Positions 8,939-19,971 are shown, counted from the stretch's first letter. The stretch is 51,927 bases of DNA from Psychromonas sp. B3M02 (GCF_003318165.1 NZ_QOCB01000104.1:1-51927), one strand, 5' to 3'. Made by a program: numbers and translations. Notes: generated by a model not told the origin, from the sequence alone.

Positions 8939-10482
8939 TGGCCTCGGACAGCGCTCAACCCGATACTAGTTGTCCACTTTCTTGGTTGTTGGCAGACTTA
9001 CTGCCAAACCAAGTTTCATCACTTTCTGTTAAAATTTCAGGCATGACCTTAGACAGCAGAGCAGTCACTTGCGGTGATCTGTTTGTTGCGGTACAAGGTG
9101 CTGTTAGTGATGGTCGTCAATTTATTGATAACGCGATTGCTTCTGGTGCTGCAGCCGTTTTATCTGAAACCTTAATAGAGCATGAAGACGGTAAATTAAG
9201 TGTTCAGGGTGATACGCCGGTTATTCACATTTTTCAGCTGCAACAGAAATTAAGCGCGATTGCTATGCGCTTTTATTTTCCCCAGTCAAACTTACACCAT
9301 GTTACTGCGGTCACTGGTACAAACGGTAAAACGACTATTGCCAGTCTTTTAGCTAATAGTTATATGTTATTGGGTCAACAAAGTGCGCAAATGGGCACGA
9401 TTGGTAATGGTTTATATAACCAATTACAAGCTAGTTTAAATACGACATTAGATGCTATTTCAGTGTGCCGCGAGTTAGCTAGTTATCAAGCCCAAGGTGC
9501 AACGCAAACGATCATGGAAGTTTCTTCTCATGGTTTAGTGCAAGGGCGTATTGCGGCGGTGCCATTTAATACCGCTATTTTCACTAATTTAACCCGTGAT
9601 CACCTTGATTATCATGGCACTATGCATGCCTATGCAGAAGCCAAACAAACCTTGTTTGATAAATTTCCTTTAAAGCATCGTATTATTAATGCCAATGATG
9701 CCGTGGGAAGAGATTGGTTAGCAAAATACCCTGACGCTATTGCTTATGGTTTAAATATTGGTCAAAGCTTCACTAAGCAACATTACTTTAATGTGACTAA
9801 AGTAGATTATCTCCCACAAGGGTTAGCCTTTGAGTTTGCCTCAAGTTGGGGGGCAGGTATCATGACTAGCCCTTTTTATGGTGATTTTAATGTATTAAAT
9901 ATGGCAGCGGTAAGTTGTGCATTATTAGCTGATGGTGTGCGCTTAAACGACATCCAAAAAGTGATGGCAGAGTTAACCGTTGTCCCAGGCAGAATGGAGC
10001 AGTATTTCTTTGCGAAACAACAGATCACCTTTGTAGTTGATTATGCTCATACACCCGATGCATTAGATAATTCCTTACAAGCATTACAACATCATAAACA
10101 ACAAGGTCGTATTATTGCGGTATTTGGTTGTGGTGGAGACCGCGATAAAGGTAAACGCCCGCTAATGGCTAGCGTTGCAGAACAAGGTGCTGACTTAGTA
10201 GTGATTGTTGATGATAATCCTCGCAGTGAAGAGGCGACTTTAATTGTAGAAGATATTAAAGCAGGGTTAAAAAAACCAGAGAAAGCGCTAGTGATACATG
10301 AGCGACAACAAGCGATTCAATACTTATTAGCTAATGCACAACAACACGATATAGTGTTATTAGCGGGTAAAGGTCATGAAGATTATCAGATATTTGGTGA
10401 TAAAAAAGTGCATTATAGTGATCGAGAAACACTACAAGCATTAGTCAAAGAACAAGCAATACAGGACAACACCAATGATTGA
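8938..10482 (+). CDS. murE: UDP-MurNAc-tripeptide synthetase MurE
   Basis: A cytoplasmic Mur ligase of 514 residues. It adds the third stem-peptide residue to UDP-MurNAc-L-Ala-D-Glu using ATP. The P-loop GTNGKTT lies at 127-133, and the likely carbamylated lysine at K236 (AEAKQ). The D426-N-P-R429 motif marks specificity for meso-diaminopimelate rather than lysine, so the wall is meso-DAP type as expected for a Gram-negative. It overlaps murF by 8 bp. Confidence 0.97.
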   Translation: MASDSAQPDTSCPLSWLLADLLPNQVSSLSVKISGMTLDSRAVTCGDLFVAVQGAVSDGRQFIDNAIASGAAAVLSETLIEHEDGKLSVQGDTPVIHIFQLQQKLSAIAMRFYFPQSNLHHVTAVTGTNGKTTIASLLANSYMLLGQQSAQMGTIGNGLYNQLQASLNTTLDAISVCRELASYQAQGATQTIMEVSSHGLVQGRIAAVPFNTAIFTNLTRDHLDYHGTMHAYAEAKQTLFDKFPLKHRIINANDAVGRDWLAKYPDAIAYGLNIGQSFTKQHYFNVTKVDYLPQGLAFEFASSWGAGIMTSPFYGDFNVLNMAAVSCALLADGVRLNDIQKVMAELTVVPGRMEQYFFAKQQITFVVDYAHTPDALDNSLQALQHHKQQGRIIAVFGCGGDRDKGKRPLMASVAEQGADLVVIVDDNPRSEEATLIVEDIKAGLKKPEKALVIHERQQAIQYLLANAQQHDIVLLAGKGHEDYQIFGDKKVHYSDRETLQALVKEQAIQDNTND

Positions 10483-11950
10483 ACTTACTGTCGAACAGTT
10501 ATGTGAAGCAACTCAGGGCCGTTTAAGAAAAGGTTATCATAGCGCCGCTAAATGCGCTTGTGTTTCTATTAACAGTGTCAGTACAGATACTCGTACTATT
10601 CAACAAGGCGATCTATTCATTGCCTTAAAAGGTCCATCATTTGATGCCCACCAACTATTAGCCAGTGCTCTTGAACAGGGCGCAGCTGTTTTATTGGTAG
10701 AGGAAGCGAGTGACCTTGCTATCTCATTCAATAATGTCGTAATTGAAGTAGCAGATACACGTATTGCATTAGGATTATTAGGGCGTTACGTCAGAGAGCA
10801 AATCAGCAACCTGAAATGCGCTGCTATTACTGGCAGTAATGGTAAAACAACCTGTAAAGAGTTACTAAGCGCCATCTTAACTGTACATTGCGACAATCAA
10901 AATGCCGTATTAGCAACGGCGGGCAATTTTAATAATGACATTGGTTTACCTTTAACCCTACTAAGATTGGCACAGCAACATCAATTTGCTGTGGTGGAAT
11001 TAGGTGCAAACCATATTGGTGAGATTGCTTATACGTCAGCGTTGGCAAAACCCGATGTGGCTTTAGTTAATAATATTATGCCAGCACATTTAGAGGGCTT
11101 TGGTTCTCTTGAAGGAGTGGCCACCGCAAAATCAGAGATTTGGTCAAACTTAAATGCAACGGGGACGGCGGTTGTGAATCTTGATGCTAAATTTGCAGAG
11201 ACGTTCATTACTCGATTAACTGAACAAAAACAGCGTTATATTTGCTTTTCAAAAGAGCCTAAAAACCAGGCCGCAGATGTGTTTGCTACCGACATTAGCA
11301 GTAACCCATTAGGGCAAGCGCAATTCACATTGAACATTAATTCAGCAAGCTGCTCAGAATACGTAAATAATCTGCAAAATATTGATGTGCAGTTGAACCT
11401 TCCAGGCTTACATAATGTCAGTAATGCATTGGCGGCAAGTAGTATGGCGTTAGCCCTAGGTTGCTCGTTATTAAGCATTAAAAAAGGGTTAGAAACGTTA
11501 CAGCAAGTGGCTGGCCGTGTTAATTGTTCTGTATTGTCTGAACAGTTGACTGTGATTGACGATACTTACAATGCCAACTCTGCATCAGTGAATGCAGGTA
11601 TTGATCTATTAGCGCAATATCAAGGCCAACGCCTGTTAATTTGTGGTGATATGGGCGAATTGGGTGATTATGCTGAACAAGAGCACGCTGCAATTGGTGA
11701 GTATGCTCAACAAAAAGGCATTGAGAAATTATTTACGGTTGGACATTTGAGTCAACTAGCAACAAATGCGTATAATGCGGCCTCTCAAAACGCAGAGGCG
11801 GAACACTTCTCAGACAAACAACAACTTGAATTAGCACTTGATGCTTTTTTAAGTGGTCAAAAATCGAAAGTAGTGGTGCTTGTTAAAGGCTCGCGCAGTG
11901 CAAGGATGGAAGAGATCGTGGCTTTCATTAAAGGGAAATTTAGTGCGTAA
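10475..11950 (+). CDS. murF: UDP-MurNAc-tripeptide:D-Ala-D-Ala ligase MurF
   Basis: A 491-residue Mur ligase that adds the D-Ala-D-Ala dipeptide made by Ddl, completing the UDP-MurNAc-pentapeptide. The P-loop GSNGKTT is at 120-126, followed by the family blocks NFNNDIGLPLTLL and VELGANHIGEI. It is about 40 residues longer than the E. coli enzyme (452), with the extra length spread over insertions rather than an added domain. It starts inside the end of murE. Confidence 0.96.
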   Translation: MIELTVEQLCEATQGRLRKGYHSAAKCACVSINSVSTDTRTIQQGDLFIALKGPSFDAHQLLASALEQGAAVLLVEEASDLAISFNNVVIEVADTRIALGLLGRYVREQISNLKCAAITGSNGKTTCKELLSAILTVHCDNQNAVLATAGNFNNDIGLPLTLLRLAQQHQFAVVELGANHIGEIAYTSALAKPDVALVNNIMPAHLEGFGSLEGVATAKSEIWSNLNATGTAVVNLDAKFAETFITRLTEQKQRYICFSKEPKNQAADVFATDISSNPLGQAQFTLNINSASCSEYVNNLQNIDVQLNLPGLHNVSNALAASSMALALGCSLLSIKKGLETLQQVAGRVNCSVLSEQLTVIDDTYNANSASVNAGIDLLAQYQGQRLLICGDMGELGDYAEQEHAAIGEYAQQKGIEKLFTVGHLSQLATNAYNAASQNAEAEHFSDKQQLELALDAFLSGQKSKVVVLVKGSRSARMEEIVAFIKGKFSA

Positions 11951-11998
11951 GCTTCATCATCAGCTATTAAGCTGCTTTACAAAATAGGATTTTAAAAA

Positions 11999-13081
11999 AT
12001 GGTCGTCTGGTTAGCAGAGTTACTTTCGAGTCATTATACTTTTTTCAATGTTTTAACATACTTATCCGTGAGAATGGTGTTAGCTGTGTTAACCGCATTG
12101 GCATTTTCATTGTGGGCCGGGCCTAAATTAATTCGTTACTTACAAAGCCAGCAAATAGGCCAGATTGTACGTGACGATGGCCCTGAATCTCATTTTAGTA
12201 AAGCCGGTACACCGACTATGGGTGGTTTGTTAATTCTTGCCGCTATCGTGTTAAGTACACTGTTATGGGCAAGACTAGATAATCTTTATGTATGGGTGGT
12301 GATGTTTACGACCATCTCATTTGGTGCCATTGGTTTTATGGATGACTACTTAAAGGTTGTACGTAAACACCCAGATGGTTTGATTGCGCGTTGGAAGTAC
12401 CTCTGGCAATCGGTTACTGCGTTAGTGTTAGGAGTCGTGTTATACCTGACTGCACAGGGCGATGCGCAATTAACTTTAGTGGTTCCTTTCTTTAAAGAAT
12501 ATATGCCTTACTTGGGCCTATTGTTTATTCCTTTAGTGTATTTCACCGTAGTAGGTAGTAGTAATGCCGTTAATCTAACAGATGGTTTGGATGGTTTGGC
12601 TATCATGCCAACAGTAATGGTTGCTGCTGCATTTGCATTAGTGGCTTACTTAACCAGCCATATTAACTATTCACACTATCTATTCATTCCTTATATCCCA
12701 CAAGCCAGTGAGTTAGTGATTATTTGCGGAACGATTGTTGGAGCTGGGTTAGGTTTCCTATGGTTTAACACCTATCCTGCACAAGTATTTATGGGCGATG
12801 TAGGCTCATTAGCATTGGGCGCTATTCTGGGTGTGGTTGCTGTTCTGGTAAGACAAGAGTTTTTATTGGTGATTATGGGCGGTATTTTTGTATTGGAAAC
12901 CGTATCCGTTATTTTGCAAGTAGGCTCTTATAAAATGCGTAAGCAACGTATCTTCAGAATGGCACCCATCCATCACCATTATGAGAAAAAAGGCTGGCCT
13001 GAACCACGTGTTATTGTACGTTTTTGGATTATCACAATTGTATTAGTCTTAGTCGGACTAGTGACATTGAAGGTACGTTAA
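11999..13081 (+). CDS. mraY: Phospho-MurNAc-pentapeptide transferase MraY
   Basis: A 360-residue inner-membrane enzyme with about ten transmembrane helices. It transfers phospho-MurNAc-pentapeptide from UDP to undecaprenyl phosphate, forming lipid I. Visible signatures are MDDYLKV (Asp-Asp motif), [13 protein letters not shown] and the cytoplasmic [11 protein letters not shown] loop. The 48-bp gap after murF is the largest in the mur part of the cluster. It contains only a small hairpin-like CAGC/GCTG pair and a ribosome-binding site (AGGA). Confidence 0.97.
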   Translation: MVVWLAELLSSHYTFFNVLTYLSVRMVLAVLTALAFSLWAGPKLIRYLQSQQIGQIVRDDGPESHFSKAGTPTMGGLLILAAIVLSTLLWARLDNLYVWVVMFTTISFGAIGFMDDYLKVVRKHPDGLIARWKYLWQSVTALVLGVVLYLTAQGDAQLTLVVPFFKEYMPYLGLLFIPLVYFTVVGSSNAVNLTDGLDGLAIMPTVMVAAAFALVAYLTSHINYSHYLFIPYIPQASELVIICGTIVGAGLGFLWFNTYPAQVFMGDVGSLALGAILGVVAVLVRQEFLLVIMGGIFVLETVSVILQVGSYKMRKQRIFRMAPIHHHYEKKGWPEPRVIVRFWIITIVLVLVGLVTLKVR

Positions 13082-13082
13082 T

Positions 13083-14411
13083 ATGACAAGTAAGCGAGTT
13101 GCTATTATTGGTTTAGGTGTGACAGGTTTATCTTGTGTGACTTTTTTCAATAATAAAGGGATTAATGTTACTGTCTTTGATACTCGCTCTGCTCCTCCTG
13201 GTAAAGATAGCTTAGATATTAATACTGAGTTAGTGATTGGTCCTTTATCTGCAACACGCTTATCAAGCTATGATCTATTAGTGGTTAGCCCAGGGATTGC
13301 TATTGCAACCCCTGCAATTGCTACAGCGATAGAAGCGGGTGCAGAAGTGGTTGGTGATATTGAGTTATTTGCTCGCGAGTTAGCAACGCCCGCTTATCAA
13401 GATGCAAAGTTAGTCACTATTACCGGCTCTAATGGTAAAAGTACGGTAACCACATTATTAGGTGAAATGGCTGCCCATGCTGGCGTTAAAGTCGGCGTTG
13501 GCGGCAACATCGGTGTACCTGCATTAGATCTATTATCCCCTGATAAACAATTGTATGTACTAGAACTTTCAAGTTTCCAATTAGAAACCACTTCATCTTT
13601 AAATGCTGATGTTTCAACTATTTTAAATATCAGTGAAGATCATTTAGATCGCTATCCAAGCTATCAAGCTTATATCGATGCAAAACACAAAATATATACA
13701 CAAAGTAAAGTGTGCTTAATCAATCGCGATGACCCACTTACTTTTACTTTGCAACAACCACAACTTAGCTTTGGTGTTGACCATTCAGAGTTCGGATTGA
13801 TAGCGCAGCAGGGCGAACCTTTTTTAGCGCAAAACCAACAGCCATTATTGCCTTGCAGTGCAATTAAATTAAGTGGTAAACATAACTGGATGAATGCGTT
13901 AGCTGCGCTTGCTTTAGGGCAACAGGTTGATCTTCCTATGAAGGCAATGCTGGCTGCATTACAAACTTACAAAGGCTTAAGTCATCGATGTGAATTTGTT
14001 GCTGAACATCAAGGTGTGCGTTGGATTAATGATTCTAAAGCCACCAATATAGGCGCGACGCAAGCAGCCTTGTTAGGTTTATCGGAAACTATTACCGGCA
14101 AAGTACATGTTATTTTAGGTGGTGATGGTAAAGGGGCTGATTTTACTGAGTTAGCTCCTGTGTTAACGGAAATTAAGGGACAAATTGTCTGCTTTGGTCA
14201 AGATGCGGCACTGATTGCTGCACAGCATCCATCGGCAATTATCGTTGCTGATTTGATGCAAGCGGTGAATCATATTGAGCAACATGCGACTACTGGCGAC
14301 CTGGCTATTTTAACACCTGCCTGTGCGAGTTTAGATATGTACAAAAACTTCATGGCGCGTGGTAATCATTTTATTCAGTTAGTGAATCAATTAACGGAGG
14401 CGTCACTCTGA
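13083..14411 (+). CDS. murD: UDP-MurNAc-L-alanine:D-glutamate ligase MurD
   Basis: A 442-residue Mur ligase that adds D-glutamate to UDP-MurNAc-L-Ala with ATP. It has an N-terminal Rossmann-like UDP-binding domain (IIGLGVTGLS at 8-17), the P-loop GSNGKST at 115-121, and C-terminal HRCEFV, WINDSKATN and LLTPACASLD-type blocks. Length is standard. It begins one base after mraY and overlaps ftsW by one base. Confidence 0.97.
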   Translation: MTSKRVAIIGLGVTGLSCVTFFNNKGINVTVFDTRSAPPGKDSLDINTELVIGPLSATRLSSYDLLVVSPGIAIATPAIATAIEAGAEVVGDIELFARELATPAYQDAKLVTITGSNGKSTVTTLLGEMAAHAGVKVGVGGNIGVPALDLLSPDKQLYVLELSSFQLETTSSLNADVSTILNISEDHLDRYPSYQAYIDAKHKIYTQSKVCLINRDDPLTFTLQQPQLSFGVDHSEFGLIAQQGEPFLAQNQQPLLPCSAIKLSGKHNWMNALAALALGQQVDLPMKAMLAALQTYKGLSHRCEFVAEHQGVRWINDSKATNIGATQAALLGLSETITGKVHVILGGDGKGADFTELAPVLTEIKGQIVCFGQDAALIAAQHPSAIIVADLMQAVNHIEQHATTGDLAILTPACASLDMYKNFMARGNHFIQLVNQLTEASL

Positions 14412-15661
14412 TGTTCCGTGCGATAGCAGCGAGATTAGGTAATCTATATCAATCTTTAACCGTGGAGTCAGAAACTCACCCACGTGCCTATGATCGTTCA
14501 TTTCTGGTGTTGGTTTTTACCTTGATGGGGATTGGCTTAGTGATTGTTGCATCAGCCTCTATGCCTGAAGGGATTGCATTATCTGCAGACCCATTTCGTT
14601 TTTTAAAGCGCCACCTGATCTACATTATTCTCTGTTTGTTTATCTTAGCGGCAGTGGTCTCTATTCCCATTGATCATTGGCATAAATATACCCCGGTTAT
14701 TTTGTTACTTTCTGGTTTAGGGTTATTAGCTGTACTGGTGATTGGTACTGAAGTTAATGGTTCATTGCGTTGGTTACGTTTAGGGCCATTAAATATCCAG
14801 CCCTCTGAATTCGGGAAACTCTCGGTTGTTCTGTTTATTTCCAGCTACCTAATGCGTCGTCAAAAGGAAGTAATTGATACCATCAAAGGTTTTATCAAGC
14901 CATTAGTGGTATTAGCGATCCTGGCTATGTTGTTACTGTTACAGCCTGACTTAGGCTCAACCGTAGTAATTGTAGTGATCATGATGGGCATGCTTTTTAT
15001 CGCTAATGCACGCATGATCTCCTTCGTGGGGATTGCTGTTGCGTTATTGTCGGTGATTATTTTGCTGATTGTGACCTCTCCTTACCGTATGGCAAGGGTC
15101 TTTGGTTTCTTAGACCCATGGTCAGACCCATTTGGCCGAAGCTATCAGTTAACGCAATCATTAATGGCCTTTGGCCGGGGTGGTTGGTTTGGCGAAGGCT
15201 TAGGTAACTCAGTACAAAAATTGGAATACTTACCTGAAGCGCATACCGATTTCATTATGGCTATCTTAGCCGAAGAATTAGGTTTTATTGGTGTAAGCAT
15301 CGTTATTATTTTAGAGTTTGTATTGGTTTATAAAGCCTTTTCTATTGGTAAAAGGGCGCTGGAAAAGAACCTGATATTTTCGGGGTATGTTGCTATCGGT
15401 ATCGCTATTTGGTTTGCTTTTCAAACAGCCGTTAATATCGGCGCGGCTTCAGGTATTGCACCAACTAAAGGGCTAACATTGCCGTTGATCAGTTATGGTG
15501 GCTCCAGTTTGATCACTATCGCGATAGCGGTTGGTCTGGTATTAAGAATCGATTTTGAAACGCGCATTCACTCTGCACAGGCGCGTATTACTAAAAAAAA
15601 TAAGAAAAAGCCAAGTGTTGCTAAACAAGCAAACGAAGCTGTGGTGGAAAATAATGAATAA
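14411..15661 (+). CDS. ftsW: Septal peptidoglycan glycosyltransferase FtsW
   Basis: A 416-residue SEDS protein with about ten membrane helices. It polymerises lipid II at the septum together with FtsI. Landmarks are NIQPSEFGKL (128-137), the PEAHTDF motif with the likely catalytic Asp280, and the PLISYGGSS block near the C-terminus. A basic tail follows the last helix (KKNKKK). It is a paralogue of RodA at 1288-2391. Its last eight bases overlap the murG start. Confidence 0.97.
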   Translation: MFRAIAARLGNLYQSLTVESETHPRAYDRSFLVLVFTLMGIGLVIVASASMPEGIALSADPFRFLKRHLIYIILCLFILAAVVSIPIDHWHKYTPVILLLSGLGLLAVLVIGTEVNGSLRWLRLGPLNIQPSEFGKLSVVLFISSYLMRRQKEVIDTIKGFIKPLVVLAILAMLLLLQPDLGSTVVIVVIMMGMLFIANARMISFVGIAVALLSVIILLIVTSPYRMARVFGFLDPWSDPFGRSYQLTQSLMAFGRGGWFGEGLGNSVQKLEYLPEAHTDFIMAILAEELGFIGVSIVIILEFVLVYKAFSIGKRALEKNLIFSGYVAIGIAIWFAFQTAVNIGAASGIAPTKGLTLPLISYGGSSLITIAIAVGLVLRIDFETRIHSAQARITKKNKKKPSVAKQANEAVVENNE

Positions 15662-16727
15662 AACAAAAACGCTATTAGTGATGGCTGGCGGCACTGGCGG
15701 GCATGTTTTTCCTGGTTTGGCTGTGGCGAATAAGTTAAAAGAGGAAGGGTGGCAAGTAAGCTGGTTAGGCACTGCTGCCAGAATGGAAGCTAGACTGGTT
15801 CCTGAGCACGGTTATGAAATCGACTTTATTGATGTAGTAGGTGTGCGAGGTAATGGAATTAAGCGTCTATTAGCAGCGCCATTTCAAGTGATAAAATCTA
15901 TTTTCCAAGCACGTAAAGTATTAAAAAAACGTAACGTAGACTTAGTGTTAGGTATGGGGGGATTTGCCAGTGGACCCGGTGGTATTGCAGCTTGGACAAT
16001 GGGAATTCCGGTTGTGCTGCATGAACAAAACGCAACAGCGGGTTTAACTAATCGCATTCTTTCCTATTTTTCTAAAAAAGTGTTAATGGGCTTTAGCGGT
16101 GCATTTTCTGGTGAAAAGGCTGTTTTAGTAGGGAATCCAATTAGAAAAGATCTATTAGACTTGCCTGAAAAAGTTTTTTCGACTCCAGAGCAAGCTTTAA
16201 AAGTATTAGTGATTGGTGGAAGTTTAGGCGCTCGAGTTTTAAATGAAACAGTTCCCGATGCATTGCTGAACTTCGATGCTCGGCAGGTGTCTGTTTTACA
16301 TCAAACTGGCAAAGGTTTTTCAGAGTCGGTAACTGAGAGTTACCAACAAACTCAGGTTGATTACCAAGTACAAGAGTTTATTAGCGACATGGCTTCTGCC
16401 TATCAATGGGCAGACTTGATTATATGTCGAGCAGGTGCATTAACCGTAGCTGAAGTTGCGGTGGTAGGGCTACCTGCTATCTTTGTTCCTCTACCTCATG
16501 CTGTGGATGATCACCAAACCAAAAACGCACAAAGTTTAGTAAGTGCTGATGCCGCGATATTAATTGCGCAAAAAGAGTTGGATGCGAATAAATTAAGTGA
16601 ATGTTTGATGACATTAAGTCAAAATAGGCTGTTACTTAATGAAATGAGTCAAAATTGTAAAAATATAGCTATTAGAGAGGCAACGCAGCAAGTGACTGAT
16701 GTTTGTCTGTCTTTAGTATCAAAATAA
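15654..16727 (+). CDS. murG: Lipid II synthase MurG (GlcNAc transferase)
   Basis: A GT28-family enzyme of 357 residues, peripheral on the inner face of the cytoplasmic membrane. It transfers GlcNAc from UDP-GlcNAc to lipid I to give lipid II. The N-terminal glycine-rich loop MAGGTGGHVFPG, the GMGGFASGPGG loop and the VIGGSLGARVLN block are intact. I start it at ATG 15654, within the end of ftsW, because the protein then begins MNKTKTLLVMAGG as in homologues. A longer reading frame starting at 15555 would add ftsW-derived out-of-frame residues. Confidence 0.96.
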   Translation: MNKTKTLLVMAGGTGGHVFPGLAVANKLKEEGWQVSWLGTAARMEARLVPEHGYEIDFIDVVGVRGNGIKRLLAAPFQVIKSIFQARKVLKKRNVDLVLGMGGFASGPGGIAAWTMGIPVVLHEQNATAGLTNRILSYFSKKVLMGFSGAFSGEKAVLVGNPIRKDLLDLPEKVFSTPEQALKVLVIGGSLGARVLNETVPDALLNFDARQVSVLHQTGKGFSESVTESYQQTQVDYQVQEFISDMASAYQWADLIICRAGALTVAEVAVVGLPAIFVPLPHAVDDHQTKNAQSLVSADAAILIAQKELDANKLSECLMTLSQNRLLLNEMSQNCKNIAIREATQQVTDVCLSLVSK

Positions 16728-16744
16728 AGTAGAAGTGAATCCCG

Positions 16745-18205
16745 ATGATAAAAATTGAACTAGCAGAAATTCGTACCATGATCCCAGAAATGCGTCGTGT
16801 AAAACAGATTCATTTTGTTGGTATTGGTGGTGCGGGTATGGGCGGTATTGCCGAAGTATTAGCCTATGAAGGTTATAAAATCACTGGTTCTGATATCGCT
16901 GAAAACACTGTGGTTAAACGTCTGCGTTCATTAGGTGTTGAGGTCTTTATTGGCCACGCACAAGAAAATATTTACGGCGCTTCTGTGGTTGTTGTTTCTA
17001 CCGCTATTAATCCTGAAAACCCAGAATTGTTAGCTGCTAAACAAGCGCGTATTCCAGTGGTGCGTCGTGCAGAGATGCTTGCTGAGTTAATGCGTTACCG
17101 TCATGGTGTGGCTGTTGCCGGTACCCATGGTAAAACAACTACTACCAGTTTGATTGCGAGTATTTACCGTGAAGCTGATTTAGATCCGACCTTTGTTATT
17201 GGTGGTTTGTTAAATAGCGCGGGTACTAATGCTAAATTAGGACAAAGCCGTTACTTAATTGCCGAAGCTGATGAAAGTGATGCATCTTTCTTGCACTTAC
17301 AGCCAATGGTGTCTGTAGTGACTAACATCGAAGCGGATCATATGGATACTTATCAAGGTGACTTTGAAGTATTAAAAGATACCTTTGTCCAATTTATTCA
17401 AAACTTACCGTTTTACGGTACGGCAGTGGTTTGCTTAGACGATAAAGTAGTAGAGGAGCTGATCCCTCGTTTTGCACGTCAATGTGTCACTTATGGGTTT
17501 AGCGAACAAGCTGATGTGCGTATTTCTGGTTTTAAGCAAACAGTTAATCGCAGTGAGTTTATCGTGCACAGAGCAAATCGCCCTGATTTAACTATCCATC
17601 TTAATTTACCGGGTAAACATAATGCCTTAAATGCAGCTGCTGCGATTGCAGTGGCGATGGAAGATGACATTGATGATTCAGCAATTTTAGCTGCTTTAGA
17701 GAGCTTTGAAGGTATTGGTCGTCGCTTTGAACAATACGGTGAATTCGAAACAGGTCGTGGTAAAGCGATGTTAGCTGATGATTACGGTCATCACCCAACA
17801 GAGGTACAGGCGACAATTAATGCAGCACGTGAAGGCTGGCCTGAAAAACGTTTAGTGATGGCTTATCAGCCGCACCGTTACACACGTACACGCGATCTAT
17901 ATGAAGATTTTGCTCATGTGTTATCACAGGTAGATCAATTATTGTTACTAGATGTTTATGCCGCTGGCGAAACACCTATTGCTGGTGCAGATAGCCGCTC
18001 TTTATGTCGTACTATTCGTCAACAAAGTGGTAAAGAGCCTATTTTTGTCCCTTCACCAGCTGCGTTACCTAGTGCGTTAGCAAAAGTCTTACAAGATGGA
18101 GACTTAGTGCTGACTCAAGGTGCTGGTAATATCGGAGCAGTAGTTAAAACGCTAGCTGAGTTCAAGCTAGATATTGAAAAAATGCAACAAGCGAGCGCAA
18201 ATTAA
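16745..18205 (+). CDS. murC: UDP-MurNAc:L-alanine ligase MurC
   Basis: A 486-residue Mur ligase catalysing the first step of stem-peptide assembly. It has an N-terminal UDP-binding domain ([14 protein letters not shown] near 24-37), the P-loop GTHGKTT at 126-132 and the C-terminal [10 protein letters not shown] block. The [13 protein letters not shown] lead-in matches other gammaproteobacterial MurC proteins, supporting this start. It overlaps ddl by one base. Confidence 0.97.
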   Translation: MIKIELAEIRTMIPEMRRVKQIHFVGIGGAGMGGIAEVLAYEGYKITGSDIAENTVVKRLRSLGVEVFIGHAQENIYGASVVVVSTAINPENPELLAAKQARIPVVRRAEMLAELMRYRHGVAVAGTHGKTTTTSLIASIYREADLDPTFVIGGLLNSAGTNAKLGQSRYLIAEADESDASFLHLQPMVSVVTNIEADHMDTYQGDFEVLKDTFVQFIQNLPFYGTAVVCLDDKVVEELIPRFARQCVTYGFSEQADVRISGFKQTVNRSEFIVHRANRPDLTIHLNLPGKHNALNAAAAIAVAMEDDIDDSAILAALESFEGIGRRFEQYGEFETGRGKAMLADDYGHHPTEVQATINAAREGWPEKRLVMAYQPHRYTRTRDLYEDFAHVLSQVDQLLLLDVYAAGETPIAGADSRSLCRTIRQQSGKEPIFVPSPAALPSALAKVLQDGDLVLTQGAGNIGAVVKTLAEFKLDIEKMQQASAN

Positions 18206-19125
18206 TGACAACAGAATTTGGTAAAGTAGCGGTTTTATTTGGTGGCAATAGCGCAGAGCGTGAAGTGTCATTAAGTTCAGGTAATGCAGTATTAAGTGCA
18301 TTACTGCGTCAAGGTGTCGATGCACATGCTGTTGATCCTAAACATGATGACTTATCACAAATCAAAACCTTAGGTTTTGACCGTGCTTTTATCGTGTTGC
18401 ATGGCCGTGGTGGCGAAGATGGCACAATCCAAGGTTTCCTTGAAACATTAGAGATACCTTACACTGGTAGTGATGTTTCTAGCTCTGCGATTGGTATGGA
18501 TAAAGCCAAAACTAAACAAATTTGGCAAAGTTGCCAGTTACCAACTGCACCGTATCAAATTATTATCAAAGAAAACTTTGAAGCAGCGCAGGCTGCAGAT
18601 ATACTTAGCAGTCTATCTGGTACTGTGATAGTGAAACCTGTACATGAAGGATCAAGCATCGGTATGGCTAAAGCAGAAACGGCTGAACAGTTGGTCGCTG
18701 CATTAGAAGACGCCTTCAAATACGATACAAAAGTATTATTAGAGTCTTGGATCACTGGTGATGAATTCACCGTGTCTATGCTCAATGGTAAAGCTTTACC
18801 TGCGATCACCATGAAAACGTCTCATACCTTTTATGATTACCAAGCTAAGTATCAGTCTACTGATACCCAATACTTGTGTCCTTGTGGGCTAGATGAGCAG
18901 CAGTTAAATGAATTAAACCAGCTAGCGGAAGAAGCTTTTATGGCGGTCGGTTGTAGCGGTTGGGGACGTGTTGATTTTATGCGTGATGAACAACATAACT
19001 GGTACTTGTTAGAGGTGAATACTGTACCTGGTATGACGGAAACTAGCCTAGTGCCAAAAGCCTCAAAACAGGCTGGTATTAGTTTTGATCAACTTGTATT
19101 ACGTATTTTAGAGCAAACCTTATAA
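18205..19125 (+). CDS. ddl: D-alanine:D-alanine ligase Ddl (DdlB position)
   Basis: A 306-residue ATP-grasp ligase joining two D-alanines for use by MurF. It has the N-terminal LFGGNSAEREVSL block, GRGGEDGTIQG, a central EGSSIGMAKA loop that closes over the active site, and C-terminal LEVNTVPGMTETS, which supplies Mg2+ ligands (Glu, Asn). No vancomycin-type D-lactate ligase feature is evident. It is followed by ftsQ after 3 bp. Confidence 0.97.
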   Translation: MTTEFGKVAVLFGGNSAEREVSLSSGNAVLSALLRQGVDAHAVDPKHDDLSQIKTLGFDRAFIVLHGRGGEDGTIQGFLETLEIPYTGSDVSSSAIGMDKAKTKQIWQSCQLPTAPYQIIIKENFEAAQAADILSSLSGTVIVKPVHEGSSIGMAKAETAEQLVAALEDAFKYDTKVLLESWITGDEFTVSMLNGKALPAITMKTSHTFYDYQAKYQSTDTQYLCPCGLDEQQLNELNQLAEEAFMAVGCSGWGRVDFMRDEQHNWYLLEVNTVPGMTETSLVPKASKQAGISFDQLVLRILEQTL

Positions 19126-19128
19126 TTT

Positions 19129-19875
19129 ATGTGGCTGAAGCTAAAAAAAATCACCATCAGTAAATGGATTAGCTTCTTTATTTTTTTACTGTTGATTTAT
19201 ACCTTGCAAGATGGATTTTTTAAGTTAAAGCATTGGTTAACAGACGAAAAATCTTTACCGTTGACGGCATTAATTTTGACGGGTGAGCGTCATCATGTGA
19301 CGGAAGATGTGGTAAGAAGTGTGTTAGCAAAACAGCATGATAAGTTGAATTTCTTCACCTTAAAGATTGCTGAAATACAAAAACAGTTAGAAGAGAAACC
19401 ATGGGTTTATTCAGCATCGATTCGTAAACATTGGCCGGATACCTTAAAAATCCATATTGTTGAGCAAGCTATTGCAGCTTCTTGGAATGAAAAATCATTG
19501 CTAAATCGCTTTGGCGAAATTATTGATGTTAACCCTGATCCAGATGATCAATACATCGCTTTATCCGGCGAAGATGATCAAGCTGAAGTGGTTTTAACTA
19601 CGTATTTGCAATTAAAGCAACTCTTGCAACCTAGTCATTATCGTATTGCCGGTTTGTCTAGTGATAAACGTAATGCGACACAGCTAGTATTAAAAAATGG
19701 GATCAGTTTAAAGTTAGGTAAAGAGCAGAAGCTTGAGCGTATTCAGATATTTTTAAAGGCTTTCCCGAGGATTGCTGAAAATTATGATATTAACACCATC
19801 GATTACGTTGACTTGCGTTACGACACTGGGTTAGCAATCGGTTGGAAAGAAGCTGAAAAAGAGCAGAAAAAATAG
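19129..19875 (+). CDS. ftsQ: Cell division protein FtsQ
   Basis: A 248-residue bitopic protein: cytoplasmic tail, membrane segment at about residues 14-29, a POTRA domain (about 40-110, LILTGERHHVTEDVVRSVL) and a beta domain. It is the hub of FtsQLB in the divisome. Sequence conservation is low, as usual for FtsQ, but PWVYSASIRKHWPDTLKIHI and NRFGEIIDV are characteristic. Unusually, the next gene, ftsA, is 182 bp downstream rather than immediately adjacent. Confidence 0.94.
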   Translation: MWLKLKKITISKWISFFIFLLLIYTLQDGFFKLKHWLTDEKSLPLTALILTGERHHVTEDVVRSVLAKQHDKLNFFTLKIAEIQKQLEEKPWVYSASIRKHWPDTLKIHIVEQAIAASWNEKSLLNRFGEIIDVNPDPDDQYIALSGEDDQAEVVLTTYLQLKQLLQPSHYRIAGLSSDKRNATQLVLKNGISLKLGKEQKLERIQIFLKAFPRIAENYDINTIDYVDLRYDTGLAIGWKEAEKEQKK

Positions 19876-19971
19876 AAATTAAGTGATGTTGAATTACTCA
19901 ACATAATGGCTTAGTAAAATAGGTTGATTTTTCCCTAAAAATGACTGTCTCATTGTGAGTAGAATTTAAAA